In this document: positions 1 through 9,010 of the stretch, in pieces
How the letters are laid out: each line of letters starts with the position of its first letter
Position numbering within the stretch: the stretch's first letter is position 1
NCBI GenBank assembly: GCA_009777335.1
Contig: WRMC01000015.1
Span: 1-40,353 of the forward strand
Direction of reading: 5' to 3'
DNA from: Treponema sp.
GTDB lineage: Bacteria; Spirochaetota; Spirochaetia; Treponematales; Breznakiellaceae
DNA length: 40,353 bases
Made by a program: the position numbers and the translations under genes
The notes under the pieces: generated by a model
What the model was told of the DNA's origin: nothing
Seen by the model: the letters and a program-made list of their open reading frames with translations, nothing else
Databases searched by the model: none

Positions 1-120
1 GACTGGAACAATGTAACACAATGGGACTTGAATAAAGTCATGCGGTATGTTAATAATAGACCAATGAAGTGTTTAGGCTACCAAACACCATATGAGGTTT
101 TTGTTGCACTTGCAGCTTGA
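1..120 (+). CDS. IS30-family transposase, C-terminal end (partial)
   Basis: The frame is open from the window edge to the TGA at 118-120 and encodes the last 39 residues of a DDE transposase. The stretch YVNNRPMKCLGYQTPYEVF is the signature C-terminus of IS30-family enzymes (arginine-rich NNRP, then GYxTPYEVF). The rest of the gene lies outside the window. The DNA is AT-richer than the glycan operon that follows. The insertion-sequence right end probably lies within about 40 bp downstream, where ATTCGGG (121-127) and CCCGAAT (158-164) form an inverted pair, but I cannot place the exact terminus. Confidence 0.85.
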   Translation, partial: DWNNVTQWDLNKVMRYVNNRPMKCLGYQTPYEVFVALAA

Positions 121-126
121 ATTCGG

Positions 127-1014
127 GTGTACCTAAAAGTATCTTTGTCCATAAAAGCCCGAATGGATACTTTACCCGCATTGGTAGTTTCAAAACGCGA
201 AATGTCACCGGATATGCTTTCTAGGCTCTTCCAACAGCGATCCCAGACCAGGCTCATACGATTCGATGAACAAATTGTAATAAGTGCTCAACTTTCCGAT
301 ATGTCTAAAAATCTTTGGGAGCGTTTTAAATCACCCTTGTCTCCCCAGGATGATATCGAGTTTTTATCGAAACTAAAATTAGTCTCTATCGATGAAGATG
401 GAAACATTCATCCTACTATTAGTGGCATCCTCTTGGCATCTGAAAACCCTGCTAAAATTATTCCCAGTGCATATATTCAGGCTCTCTGTTATATGGGTGT
501 TGATAGTAATTCAGAACAACTAGATGCCCAGGATATCCATGGCCCATTAGATGAGCAGATAAGGTTGGCATGTAAATTTGTTAAATCAAATATGAAGGTA
601 AGGGCATATAAAAATCCCGGAAGGATCGAAACCCCCCAATATTCGATTAATTCTGTTTTTGAAGCTATTGTTAATGCAGTCGCCCACCGGGATTATTCAA
701 TTTATGGTTCAAAAATAAGGCTTAGAATTTTTTCTAACCGGATCGAATTATCCTCCCCCGGAACCATACCCAATACAATGACTATTGACAGCCTTGCGTT
801 ACGGCAATCATCAAGGAACGAGTTAATATGCTCTTTATTGGCCCAGTGTCCCATGAATTTTGATGCCACAGGCAGTAAGCGCATGTTCATCATGGATAAA
901 CGGGGTGAAGGGGTCCCTATCATTTTAACAGAAAGCGAGCGTTTATCGGGCCAACGTCCATTATATGAACTGATCGACGACGCTGAACTTAAATTGACCA
1001 TATACTCATCCTAA
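127..1014 (+). pseudogene. AlbA/Schlafen-type ATP-binding protein, 5'-truncated remnant
   Basis: The 295-residue frame (nominal GTG start) matches the C-terminal part of the RecG-like/Schlafen AlbA_2-HATPase_c_4 family. It has the 'PDMLSRLFQQRS' linker and a central region of the divergent AAA_4 type. A GHKL-like N-box follows in FEAIVNAVAHRDY, then 'RIELSSPGTIPN'. Family members carry an N-terminal AlbA_2 domain of about 120 residues, which is absent here. The homologous part begins only just after the IS30 transposase end, so the insertion sequence most likely removed the 5' half. The first 25 residues look like read-through of the IS end rather than protein. It probably has no own promoter or ribosome-binding site. 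Its stop overlaps the ATG of the next gene (TAATG). Confidence 0.7.
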
Positions 1015-2009
1015 TGCTCCCTAAACTCCTCTTCCACTTTAAAAAGTTCCTTACCTTCTTATTCACCTTTAACCCCTGCATCGCCTTTCGGCTTCTTGTC
1101 TTCCCCTATTTCACCTCCACCCGCCACAACTATCAGGGCTTTGCCCTTCATCATAGCATGGTTCTGGCCTACCTTCGAAAAAAGTTCAAGAAGACATTAA
1201 ATCAGTTTAAAACCCCCTCCCCTCCCCTTTCCTTTGATCCTGCCTATCCCATTTGGTTTTTATGGTTTCAGGGCGAAGAAGCCATGCCTCTTATCGTTAA
1301 GGCTTGCTATCAGACTCTGTTACAACATTCAAATGGACATCCAGTTAATTTAGTTACCAGAGAGAACTATGTTACCTATGTTACTCTCCCTGATTTTTTA
1401 CTGGATAAGGTAAACAAAGGTAAAATATCTTTAACCCATTTTTCTGATATTATGCGTCTGGCTTTATTGCATGAACATGGGGGCCTGTGGGTTGACTCAA
1501 CTGTTTTGCTAACTAAACCCCTGCAGCCTTTGCCTGAAATCTCCTCTTATCTGGGCTTCTGGACCCCAAAAGATGACGGCAAGATAATCGCTACCTGTTT
1601 TGGTGCCTCTAATTGGATAATCCGGGATGGCCGCTGGGTTACTTTTTGTTTTTATTCAAGCAAAAACAACATAATGATATATAATGTCTTATCATTATAC
1701 CTGGCTTACGTAAAAAAATATAATGTCTTAATCGATTACTTTTTATTTGATTACCTCTTCGCCCTCGCCTACGAGACCCTCCCTCAGGCCCGCATCATGA
1801 TAGATTCGGTGCCCCCAAATAACCCCCAGGTCCACGAGATCTATCATCGCCTGGGGTTGGACCATCCTTATAACGAGGCCCTCTTTAATGCGATCTGCGA
1901 GACCACGGCCTTCCATAAACTTAACTGGAAAGAAGAATTCCCCGAGTATACCCCCCAAGGGGAATTAACCAACTATGGCCATATTATCCGTAATTATCCC
2001 GGTTTATAA
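1014..2009 (+). CDS. Capsular-polysaccharide-type glycosyltransferase (GT32-like)
   Basis: This 331-residue protein resembles the Caps_synth/GT32-like glycosyltransferases. The key signature is 'DIMRLALLHEHGGLWVDST' at about residues 143-162, where the GGxWxD block supplies the metal and nucleotide-sugar binding aspartate. The N-terminal 40 residues are hydrophobic and may associate with the membrane. The start is the ATG that overlaps the upstream stop by one base. A later ATG at MVLAYL is possible. The 5' half of the gene is AT-rich and the 3' half GC-rich, suggesting a composite or recently acquired segment near the IS remnant. It overlaps the next gene by 35 bp. The acceptor sugar cannot be told. 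Confidence 0.8.
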   Translation: MLPKLLFHFKKFLTFLFTFNPCIAFRLLVFPYFTSTRHNYQGFALHHSMVLAYLRKKFKKTLNQFKTPSPPLSFDPAYPIWFLWFQGEEAMPLIVKACYQTLLQHSNGHPVNLVTRENYVTYVTLPDFLLDKVNKGKISLTHFSDIMRLALLHEHGGLWVDSTVLLTKPLQPLPEISSYLGFWTPKDDGKIIATCFGASNWIIRDGRWVTFCFYSSKNNIMIYNVLSLYLAYVKKYNVLIDYFLFDYLFALAYETLPQARIMIDSVPPNNPQVHEIYHRLGLDHPYNEALFNAICETTAFHKLNWKEEFPEYTPQGELTNYGHIIRNYPGL

Positions 2010-2916
2010 TGCTGAAGCCCACCTTACTCGCTGTTTAGATTCCCTCCTTTCTCAAACCTTCCCTGACTTTGAATGTATCCTCATCAACGACGGCTCTGCC
2101 GACGGGACCCCTGGGCTCTGCGATGCCTATGCCGCCCGGGACAGCCGCTTCCGGGTCTTTCACCAGCAGAACCAGGGGACCAGCCAGAGCCGCCGCTTTG
2201 GCCTTAGCCAGGCCCAGGGGGACTACATTGTATTTGTCGATAGCGACGACTGGGTCGAACCGGGCTACCTGGGGGCGGTGAAGGATCTCATCGATCAGAC
2301 CAATCCGGACTGTATTTTTTTCGATTTTTTCCAAGGGACCGGATTAGGCAAAGAAAGGTACCAGGGCCAGGGAATAAAAAACCTATCTGCCCCTGCCTTA
2401 ACCCAGGGGGTCCTGGAGGGCCGGGTTTTTTCCTGCCTCTGGAATATTATTTTTAAGAGTGATTTTTTTCGTACCCAGGGGGTTCAGTTTAGCCCCGGGA
2501 TCAACTACGGCGAAGATACCCTCTTTGTGCTGGACCTGCTTTTGGCGGGCCCCAAGATTTCCTACCTGCCCCGGGCCTTTTATCATTTTTGTTTAAACGA
2601 GGCTTCTTTTACCCGAAAAGAAAAAAAGCCCCGCTTTACTGAGCGTCTTTTGTTTTTAAAGGCCCTGGAAGATCGCCTGAACCATCAGCCCCGGTACAAA
2701 AGGCACAACTTTTTCCCCATGAACGATAAGTACGAGATGCTCTGCTCCAGGGAATTTTCCCGCATCGAATACAAGACCCTTTACACCCCGGCCCTTTCGT
2801 TTTTCTACCTTCGCCGGGGGGGACTGCGGAAATTCTTCATCCTGGCCCTGGCTGAAACCTGGGCCTACTACCTGGCCAGGGCTCTGGCTGTTCTTCTTCG
2901 CTCCCTACGGAATTAA
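1975..2916 (+). CDS. Family 2 glycosyltransferase
   Basis: A GT-A fold transferase of 313 residues starting MAILSVIIPVYNAE. The GT2 hallmarks are SVIIPVYNAE at the N-terminus, NDGSADGT at about residue 38 and VDSDDW (the DxD motif) at about residue 88. 'GEDTLFVLDLL' is the likely acceptor or catalytic-base region near residue 180. The C-terminus has a hydrophobic stretch (about residues 285-310) that could bind the membrane. The ATG lies inside the upstream gene and gives a long overlap, so the two are probably translationally coupled. It is part of the glycan operon and probably adds one residue to a surface polysaccharide. Substrate unknown. Confidence 0.88.
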   Translation: MAILSVIIPVYNAEAHLTRCLDSLLSQTFPDFECILINDGSADGTPGLCDAYAARDSRFRVFHQQNQGTSQSRRFGLSQAQGDYIVFVDSDDWVEPGYLGAVKDLIDQTNPDCIFFDFFQGTGLGKERYQGQGIKNLSAPALTQGVLEGRVFSCLWNIIFKSDFFRTQGVQFSPGINYGEDTLFVLDLLLAGPKISYLPRAFYHFCLNEASFTRKEKKPRFTERLLFLKALEDRLNHQPRYKRHNFFPMNDKYEMLCSREFSRIEYKTLYTPALSFFYLRRGGLRKFFILALAETWAYYLARALAVLLRSLRN

Positions 2917-4500
2917 ATGCCTAAGTTACGTCAACTTTTTCAACTATTCGTCCTCTTCATAATCTTCTGTGTATGTCTGGGCTTCCGCCTTCATTGGCTG
3001 GATCAGAAAGAGGGCTTCCACGAAGATGAGGGGATGTCCATGGTCCTTTCAAGCTACCGGGACTATGGCTGGACCTCGAACTACGAACCCAATGTGCCCC
3101 ATACGGGCTTAGAGATAAAAAACTTGAGCCTTATCCCCGAGAGCCCCGATCTTGCTGGGGCCCTTAGGGACATAGGGCGGCTTTGGCAGGACAGCCGGGA
3201 CGAGCCCCACACCAACCTCTACTATTCATTTTTCCGCCTGGCCCTGACGGGCATGGAGACCTATGACACGGGCGAAATGATCCGTCGGGGGGGCCTCCTC
3301 AACCTCCTCTTTTTTGCTATCTCCTTCATCTTTTTTAGCCTCCTCATGTCCTACCTTTTTCCCGAGAGCCGGCCCATCCAGTGCCTGGCGGTCTTCTGTG
3401 CCTTCATGTCCACCGCCGCGATATCAAACACCCTTTTCTTTAGGCCTTACCAACTGCAAGAGACCTTCTTTATCATCTTTGCCTATTATGTGATCCGCTC
3501 CTTTGATTACCGCCTTCCCCTCTGGAAGATCCTTCCCTTGGCCCTCTTGACGGGCCTTACCCTTCTGACGGGCTACTATGCCCTGGTCTTTGTCTGCCTC
3601 TTTGGGCTCTGGATTTTTTATGCCAATATCCGAAGTAAAACCTACCTGAACATAGTCCCCTATGTGGCGGTCCTGGCCCTGGGGCTCCTCTTTGCCTGGC
3701 TCCTCTACCGGAGTTATTTTACGGGCTTCTTTTCGTATAGAGCGACCGAGACCGCCGATACCGTCGTGGGCCGGACCGGTAATACCGTTACCTCCCTCTT
3801 CCAGGCTATCTGGAATGTCCATTACTACTTTTATTCGATCTTGAGTATCGCCGCCTGCGGGGCCAGTATAATCTATCTAAGGATCCAAGAGGAAAGGTTT
3901 TTTAGGTATAAACTGGGCCCAGAAGAAGGTCAGGGCCCCCTTGTGCTTACCCGGCCTGCCCTGCTTTTGATCCTCTCGGTCCTCTTTACGGCCATCATCA
4001 TGATCCTGGCCCCCTATAGACTCCTTCGCTACGTCATGCCCGCCTATCCCTTTTTTATCTTTTTACCGGCGGCCCTGATTCGCTCCCTTTGGTTCGAAAA
4101 CCAGAACCGGATCTTCGCCATCTTGGCCTCGGCGGCCCTTTGCTTTGGCTTTATCTACCCCGCCCTGGACGAGGCGAAGATCCAAAACCTTTACCGCGGA
4201 AAGGCCGAACGCTTTGTCTTTACCGAAGAGCCCGATACCCCGGTGGTAATCCTTAACCAGGCCATGTGGAAGTACTCGGACATGATCCCCTACCTCCACG
4301 ACCAGCAGACCTACTATGTTAATGAGTCCTTTGATGATATACTTCCCCTTATGCTGAGGTACGACCAGGTGTTTTTAGTCTCCGAGTTCAACGAAGCCTA
4401 CTTTGGCCTCGATATAGAACCCTTTGAACGGACCGGCGACTGGGCCTGGGCCCGATTTTTCATCATCCGAAAACTTCAAAAAATGGAAAGCCCCGAATGA
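2917..4500 (+). CDS. GT-C type polytopic membrane glycosyltransferase, paralogue A
   Basis: The 527-residue protein has an N-terminal membrane segment and then many hydrophobic helices, with a soluble C-terminal tail. The first loop carries FHEDEG at about residue 34, matching the acidic (D/E)xDE motif of polyprenyl-phosphate-sugar-dependent GT-C enzymes (ArnT/PMT/GT39 type). 'YYALVF', 'SYRATE' and 'APYRLLRYVMPAYPF' are shared almost exactly with the next gene, so the two are tandem duplicates. It starts directly after the preceding stop and overlaps the next ATG (ATGA). It probably transfers a sugar from a lipid carrier on the periplasmic side. Donor and acceptor are unknown. Confidence 0.78.
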   Translation: MPKLRQLFQLFVLFIIFCVCLGFRLHWLDQKEGFHEDEGMSMVLSSYRDYGWTSNYEPNVPHTGLEIKNLSLIPESPDLAGALRDIGRLWQDSRDEPHTNLYYSFFRLALTGMETYDTGEMIRRGGLLNLLFFAISFIFFSLLMSYLFPESRPIQCLAVFCAFMSTAAISNTLFFRPYQLQETFFIIFAYYVIRSFDYRLPLWKILPLALLTGLTLLTGYYALVFVCLFGLWIFYANIRSKTYLNIVPYVAVLALGLLFAWLLYRSYFTGFFSYRATETADTVVGRTGNTVTSLFQAIWNVHYYFYSILSIAACGASIIYLRIQEERFFRYKLGPEEGQGPLVLTRPALLLILSVLFTAIIMILAPYRLLRYVMPAYPFFIFLPAALIRSLWFENQNRIFAILASAALCFGFIYPALDEAKIQNLYRGKAERFVFTEEPDTPVVILNQAMWKYSDMIPYLHDQQTYYVNESFDDILPLMLRYDQVFLVSEFNEAYFGLDIEPFERTGDWAWARFFIIRKLQKMESPE

Positions 4501-6101
4501 TCAATGCAAAAGCCCAAAAAATTCTATCGATTTGTTTCTTCATAGTTATATATGCCCTCTGTCTGGGGGCCCGGATCTACTGGATGGGCCAAAAAGAATC
4601 CTTCCATGTGGACGAAGGTTCCTCCATGGTCCTTTCGAACTATCAGGAACTCACCTGGACCCGGGACTTCGATTACCACCGCCCCTATACGGGCCGGGAA
4701 ATTAAAGATTCGGTCCTTATTCCTTCGGACCCCAGCCTCTGGGGGGCATTGAAGGACATAGGCCGGCTCTGGCAGGACAGCCGGGACGAACCCCAGACCA
4801 ACCTCTACTACTCATTTTTACGGCTGGCCCAGGTGGGCTACCGCAGTTTCGATATCCAGGAGATCATCCACCGGGGGAGCATCCTCAACTTCATCTTTTT
4901 TACCATCTCCTTCATCATGTTCTTTCTGCTCTTAAGGCTCCTCTTTCCCGATTCCATCTTGATTCAATTACTAGGCCTCTTCTGTGCCTTTATCTCCACC
5001 GCCGCGATTTCCAACAGCATATTCTTGCGGCCCTACCAGTTACAAGAAACCCTCTTTATCATCTTTACGTTTTTCCTCATCCGATCCCTTCAAAAAAACG
5101 AGCTGGTCTATACGCCCAAGACTATTATTCCCCTGGCCCTTATCACCGCCCTAACTCTTTTATCGGGCTACTTTGCCCTGGTTTTTATAGGCCTCTTTGG
5201 GCTCTATATCATCTTTAGGAATATCCGGGACCGGACCCCAAAAAATATTCTTTACTACCTTCTGGTCCTGGCCCTGGGGCTCGCCCTGGCCCGGTTTCTC
5301 TACCTGGGTTACTTTAATGCCTTCTTTTCGTATAGAGCAACCGAACTGCCCGACACCATCATCCGCCGCTCGGGGAACATTACCCTTTCGCTCCTCCGGA
5401 TGTTCTGGAACCTCCACTGGTTTAATTTTTCCATCGTCTCTTTGTCGGTGGTGCTCATTGGCTTTGTCTGTATGAAGTTCTGGGAGGATGAATACGAGCT
5501 TAACCCCCCGACCATGATCTTTTTGGTGTCCATCCTTTTTATTGCCATCATCATGATCGCCGCCCCCTATAAGCAGCTCCGCTATGTCATGTCGGCCTAT
5601 CCCTTTTTGATCCTCTTCCCCATTATGCAGATCCATACCATAGGCTTCCTCGAGAAGAAGACTCGGATAGTTTCTACCGCCATGGTACTCCTATTGATCG
5701 CCGGTTTTATCTACCCCGTCTTTGACTCCCGGAAGGTCGAGAACCTCTTTCCCTTTGCCCAAAAGGAGCGGGTCTTTAACTTTACCCGGGAGCCCCAGGT
5801 GCCGGTGGTCATGATAAGCCGGGCCATCTGGAAGTACGCCGACATGATCCCCCATTTTCATGATACCCAGACCTACTACTTTAACGATTCCTTCGAGGAC
5901 AGCCTCCCCCTGATTAACCGCCTTTTAGACAGCCACGACCAGGTCTTTATCGTCACCGAATACTACCCCGAGTACTTTGGCCTGGGGATAGTGAACCACT
6001 TCGTGGTCCTCCAGCGCCACCGGGCCCGGTTCTACATGGTCCGGCGGGTCATCCATAGGGTTGAAGGGGGCCCCTTTGGCCTCGAGGATGCCGACTTCTA
6101 G
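4497..6101 (+). CDS. GT-C type polytopic membrane glycosyltransferase, paralogue B
   Basis: A 534-residue tandem paralogue of the previous protein. Shared blocks include FHVDEG in the first extracytoplasmic loop, 'RLWQDSRDEP.TNLYYSF', 'AISTAAISNS.F.RPYQLQETLF' and 'APYKQLRYVMSAYPF'. The acidic loop pair is kept (VDE against EDE), so both copies look catalytically competent. The ATGA overlap with paralogue A indicates coupled translation and similar amounts of both proteins. Either they make two similar linkages or they act as a heteromeric pair. The soluble C-terminal part (after about residue 420) diverges more than the membrane part. Confidence 0.78.
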   Translation: MINAKAQKILSICFFIVIYALCLGARIYWMGQKESFHVDEGSSMVLSNYQELTWTRDFDYHRPYTGREIKDSVLIPSDPSLWGALKDIGRLWQDSRDEPQTNLYYSFLRLAQVGYRSFDIQEIIHRGSILNFIFFTISFIMFFLLLRLLFPDSILIQLLGLFCAFISTAAISNSIFLRPYQLQETLFIIFTFFLIRSLQKNELVYTPKTIIPLALITALTLLSGYFALVFIGLFGLYIIFRNIRDRTPKNILYYLLVLALGLALARFLYLGYFNAFFSYRATELPDTIIRRSGNITLSLLRMFWNLHWFNFSIVSLSVVLIGFVCMKFWEDEYELNPPTMIFLVSILFIAIIMIAAPYKQLRYVMSAYPFLILFPIMQIHTIGFLEKKTRIVSTAMVLLLIAGFIYPVFDSRKVENLFPFAQKERVFNFTREPQVPVVMISRAIWKYADMIPHFHDTQTYYFNDSFEDSLPLINRLLDSHDQVFIVTEYYPEYFGLGIVNHFVVLQRHRARFYMVRRVIHRVEGGPFGLEDADF

Positions 6102-6103
6102 CA

Positions 6104-6898
6104 ATGGAATTTTGCTATGTCCTCTCCAGCAGCCCCGCTGATACCTACTACGAGCAATTCCTTCTTTCCCTTACTTCCCTAAAACTGGTCCTCCCCGGGG
6201 CCCAGGTGGTCCTTCTCTGCGATGAAAAGACCGCCGGGGGACTCTACGGGAACCGGGGGTCCCACGGGCGCTTCATAAGCCGCCAGGTGGTTTGCAAGAC
6301 CCCCGACAATATGAGGGCCCACGAAGCGGCCCCTGCTATGCTCTGCAGTCTTAACCGCCATGTCCAGGGGGAGTTTTTATACCTCCACTGCGACACCATT
6401 ATCTGCGAGGCCCCCAACGATCTTTCGGTTTTGGGGATAGATTACGGGGCCTGTCTTGAAGGCGGCCCTGGGGCAAAGCAGTACTCCACCGCCCTTATTT
6501 ATTCCTCCGGGTCCCCCGAAACCCACCGCTTCTTTGGCCGCTGGAACGAACTCTGGTCCAACTCCTTCCGCTGGGGGACCCACCAAAGCGGCCCCTCCTT
6601 TAACGAGGCCCTCGCCGAAGACCCCTCCCTCTTTACGGCCCTCCCCCCCTGGTGGAACTGTCCCATCAATGCCGGTGGTCTGCCCCATCTGGCCCAGGCC
6701 CGGATCATCCACTACAATGCTTCTTTGCCGGCCGCAAAAAAGGGGCCCTACCTTCTGGGCCGGGAGTCGGTTTTATTGGACATCAAGCACCAGGGCCAGG
6801 TGCCCCCGGAGGTACTGGACCTTTTGCAAAACCCCCGGGGGGCCTTTCACCCCCAGACTCGATTGGCCCTGGGCCCAGAAAAAAGGCGATGGTTTTAA
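6104..6898 (+). CDS. Putative GT-A glycosyltransferase (GT8-like)
   Basis: A 264-residue protein beginning MEFCYVLSSSPADTYYEQF, a typical first strand and loop of nucleotide-diphospho-sugar transferases. A likely metal-binding DxD-like motif is 'FLYLHCDTII' at about residue 90, and 'WWNCPINAG' at about residue 187 may line the active site. There is no signal peptide or membrane segment. It starts two bases after the previous stop and overlaps the next gene by 10 bp. The fold family is fairly clear from the pattern, but the exact CAZy family and substrate are not. Confidence 0.65.
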   Translation: MEFCYVLSSSPADTYYEQFLLSLTSLKLVLPGAQVVLLCDEKTAGGLYGNRGSHGRFISRQVVCKTPDNMRAHEAAPAMLCSLNRHVQGEFLYLHCDTIICEAPNDLSVLGIDYGACLEGGPGAKQYSTALIYSSGSPETHRFFGRWNELWSNSFRWGTHQSGPSFNEALAEDPSLFTALPPWWNCPINAGGLPHLAQARIIHYNASLPAAKKGPYLLGRESVLLDIKHQGQVPPEVLDLLQNPRGAFHPQTRLALGPEKRRWF

Positions 6899-7938
6899 TC
6901 AACGGCTATTTTCATGCCCGGCCCCTGACGGGCATAGAGCGTTACGCCCTGGAAATTACCCGGCGCCTCGATGCCCTATCCAGGCCTGGCGAAATTGCCA
7001 TCATAGTCCCCGGTGACTTAAGCCCCCTTCCCTCCTACCAGAACCTTAGCCTTATCCCCTACAAAAAAAAGATCCCCCATATCCTGTGGCAAATGTTTTA
7101 TCTCCAGGGCTTTTTACTGCGGCACAGGCAGTACCAGATCCTGGACTTTGGAAACACCTGCCTCCCCCTTTTTCCGGGGATTATCTTTCTCCATGACATC
7201 TACTGCGAAGTTTTTCCCCAAGACTTTACCAGCCTCCGGGACCGGCTGGTCAGGCTTTATAACCGCTCTCAATACCGGCTTATAACCCGGCGGGCCAGGC
7301 AGGTTGCTACGGTCTCATATTTCACCCGGAACCAGATCGCCGAGCGGTTTTCTGTAGACCCCTCCCGCATAAAGGTCATCTATAGCTCCCATGAACATTT
7401 TAACCAAGTCCAACCGGACTACTCGGTCTTTGATTCCTTCCCTGCCCTCAGCAAGGGGAGCTACTATTTTTCCCTGGGTTCCTATTCAAAGCGAAAAAAC
7501 CTGGGCTGGATAATCCGCCATGCCCGGGCTTACCCAGATCGGACTTTTGCCCTCTCGGGGACCAGCATAGCTACCACCGGGGTAAGGGAACTGGATGGGG
7601 AACTCCCCCCCAATGTGATCCTTCTGGGTTACCTTAACGACAGCCAGGTGAAGGCCCTGATGACAGAGTGCCGGGCCTTTATCCTCCCCTCATACTACGA
7701 GGGCTTTGGCCTTACCCCCCTGGAGGCCCTCTCCTGCGGGGCTCCTACCATAGTGGCCCGGGCCGCGAGCCTCCCGGAAATTTTTGGGGACCATGCCCAT
7801 TACATCGACCCCTACAATACGGATATAGACCTGGAGGCCCTGCTGGCCGAGCCCGTGGAGTCCCCCCTGGCCCTCCTGGCCAAATACTCCTACGATACTT
7901 CGGCCCGGATGGTGTATGATATGATTAAGGAGACCTAA
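6889..7938 (+). CDS. Family 4 (GT-B) glycosyltransferase
   Basis: The protein starts [20 protein letters not shown], where the GxGR/IERY-type loop near the N-terminus is typical of GT4 enzymes. The EX7E motif is in [17 protein letters not shown] at about residue 265. An earlier in-frame start at 6652 exists, but the extra 79 residues are a proline/glycine-rich shadow of the preceding gene. The ATG at 6889 gives a family-typical 349 residues and a 10-bp overlap with the upstream gene. It is probably a retaining transferase using a nucleotide sugar. Substrate unknown. Confidence 0.85.
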   Translation: MVLINGYFHARPLTGIERYALEITRRLDALSRPGEIAIIVPGDLSPLPSYQNLSLIPYKKKIPHILWQMFYLQGFLLRHRQYQILDFGNTCLPLFPGIIFLHDIYCEVFPQDFTSLRDRLVRLYNRSQYRLITRRARQVATVSYFTRNQIAERFSVDPSRIKVIYSSHEHFNQVQPDYSVFDSFPALSKGSYYFSLGSYSKRKNLGWIIRHARAYPDRTFALSGTSIATTGVRELDGELPPNVILLGYLNDSQVKALMTECRAFILPSYYEGFGLTPLEALSCGAPTIVARAASLPEIFGDHAHYIDPYNTDIDLEALLAEPVESPLALLAKYSYDTSARMVYDMIKET

Positions 7939-7948
7939 GGAGTTCAAT

Positions 7949-9010
7949 ATGAGTAATTCTGCCCCCCAGCCCCTGATCCGCTCCAAGGCCCCCCTTAGGC
8001 TGGGCTTTGCCGGGGGCGGCACCGACATCGCCGAGTACTACGACCGTCACGGGGGCTATGTCCTTAACGCCACCGTAGACATGTACGCCTACTGCACCAT
8101 AGAGCCCCGCTCAGATGAGAAGGTGGTTTTTTACGCCGCGGACCTTCATGTCCGGGAAGACTTTGAAGCCGCCCCGGTCCTAAAGACCTCCCAGGTCCTG
8201 CCCCTCCATACGGGGATCTACAACCACATCTGTGCTTTCTTTAACGAGGGCCGCCCCCTCTGTTTTGCCATGACCACCTACTCGGATGCTCCGGCTGGGT
8301 CGGGCCTGGGCTCCTCATCGACCCTGGTGGTGGCCATCATCAAGGCCTATGTGGAATGGCTCAACCTGCCCCTGGGGGAATACGATATCGCCGCCCTGGC
8401 CTACAAGATTGAGCGGGAAGACCTGGCCCTGGCGGGGGGCAAGCAGGACCAGTACGCCGCCGCCTTTGGGGGCTTTAACTTTATGGAGTTCTATAAGGAC
8501 AACCGGGTAATCATCAACCCCCTGCGGATCAAGCGGTGGATTAGAAATGAGCTTGAGGCCTCCCTGGTCCTCTACTACACTGGGGTCTCCAGGGACAGCG
8601 CCAGCATCATCAAGGAGCAGATTGAACACTCGATTAAGGGGGATGCCAAGAACGTGGAGAGTATGCACGAGATGAAGCACCAGGCGGTCCTCATGAAGGA
8701 GGCCCTCTTAAAGGGGGACTTTAAGAGCTTTTCCGGCTGCCTCCTGGCGGGCTGGATGGCCAAGAAGAACATGGCCGCTTCGATTACCAATTCCTTTTTG
8801 GATGAGATGTACCAGTTTGCCCTGGACAACGGGGCCGAGGCAGCCAAGATTTCTGGTGCCGGTGGGGGGGGCTTTATGATGATCCTCTGCGACCCCTGCC
8901 GCCGGATTGAGCTAATCCGGGCCCTCAGCAACCGGGGCACCGAGACGGGGAGCCTGGTCCTTACCCCCAGCTTTACCGAAATCGGCACCCAAGCCTGGAC
9001 CCTCTATTGA
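7949..9010 (+). CDS. hddA: D-glycero-D-manno-heptose 7-phosphate kinase (GHMP kinase)
   Basis: A GHMP-superfamily sugar kinase of 353 residues. The N-terminus [16 protein letters not shown] is characteristic of HddA-type kinases. [10 protein letters not shown] at residues 115-124 is the ATP-binding glycine-serine loop, and [10 protein letters not shown] near residue 305 is the C-terminal GHMP motif. HddA phosphorylates C1 of D-glycero-D-manno-heptose 7-phosphate, giving the 1,7-bisphosphate with the alpha anomer used for GDP-heptose. A good ribosome-binding site (AAGGAG) precedes the ATG. Its TGA overlaps the TTG start of the HddC-GmhB fusion, so consecutive pathway steps are translationally coupled. 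A fucokinase-like specificity is a less likely alternative. Confidence 0.87.
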   Translation: MSNSAPQPLIRSKAPLRLGFAGGGTDIAEYYDRHGGYVLNATVDMYAYCTIEPRSDEKVVFYAADLHVREDFEAAPVLKTSQVLPLHTGIYNHICAFFNEGRPLCFAMTTYSDAPAGSGLGSSSTLVVAIIKAYVEWLNLPLGEYDIAALAYKIEREDLALAGGKQDQYAAAFGGFNFMEFYKDNRVIINPLRIKRWIRNELEASLVLYYTGVSRDSASIIKEQIEHSIKGDAKNVESMHEMKHQAVLMKEALLKGDFKSFSGCLLAGWMAKKNMAASITNSFLDEMYQFALDNGAEAAKISGAGGGGFMMILCDPCRRIELIRALSNRGTETGSLVLTPSFTEIGTQAWTLY

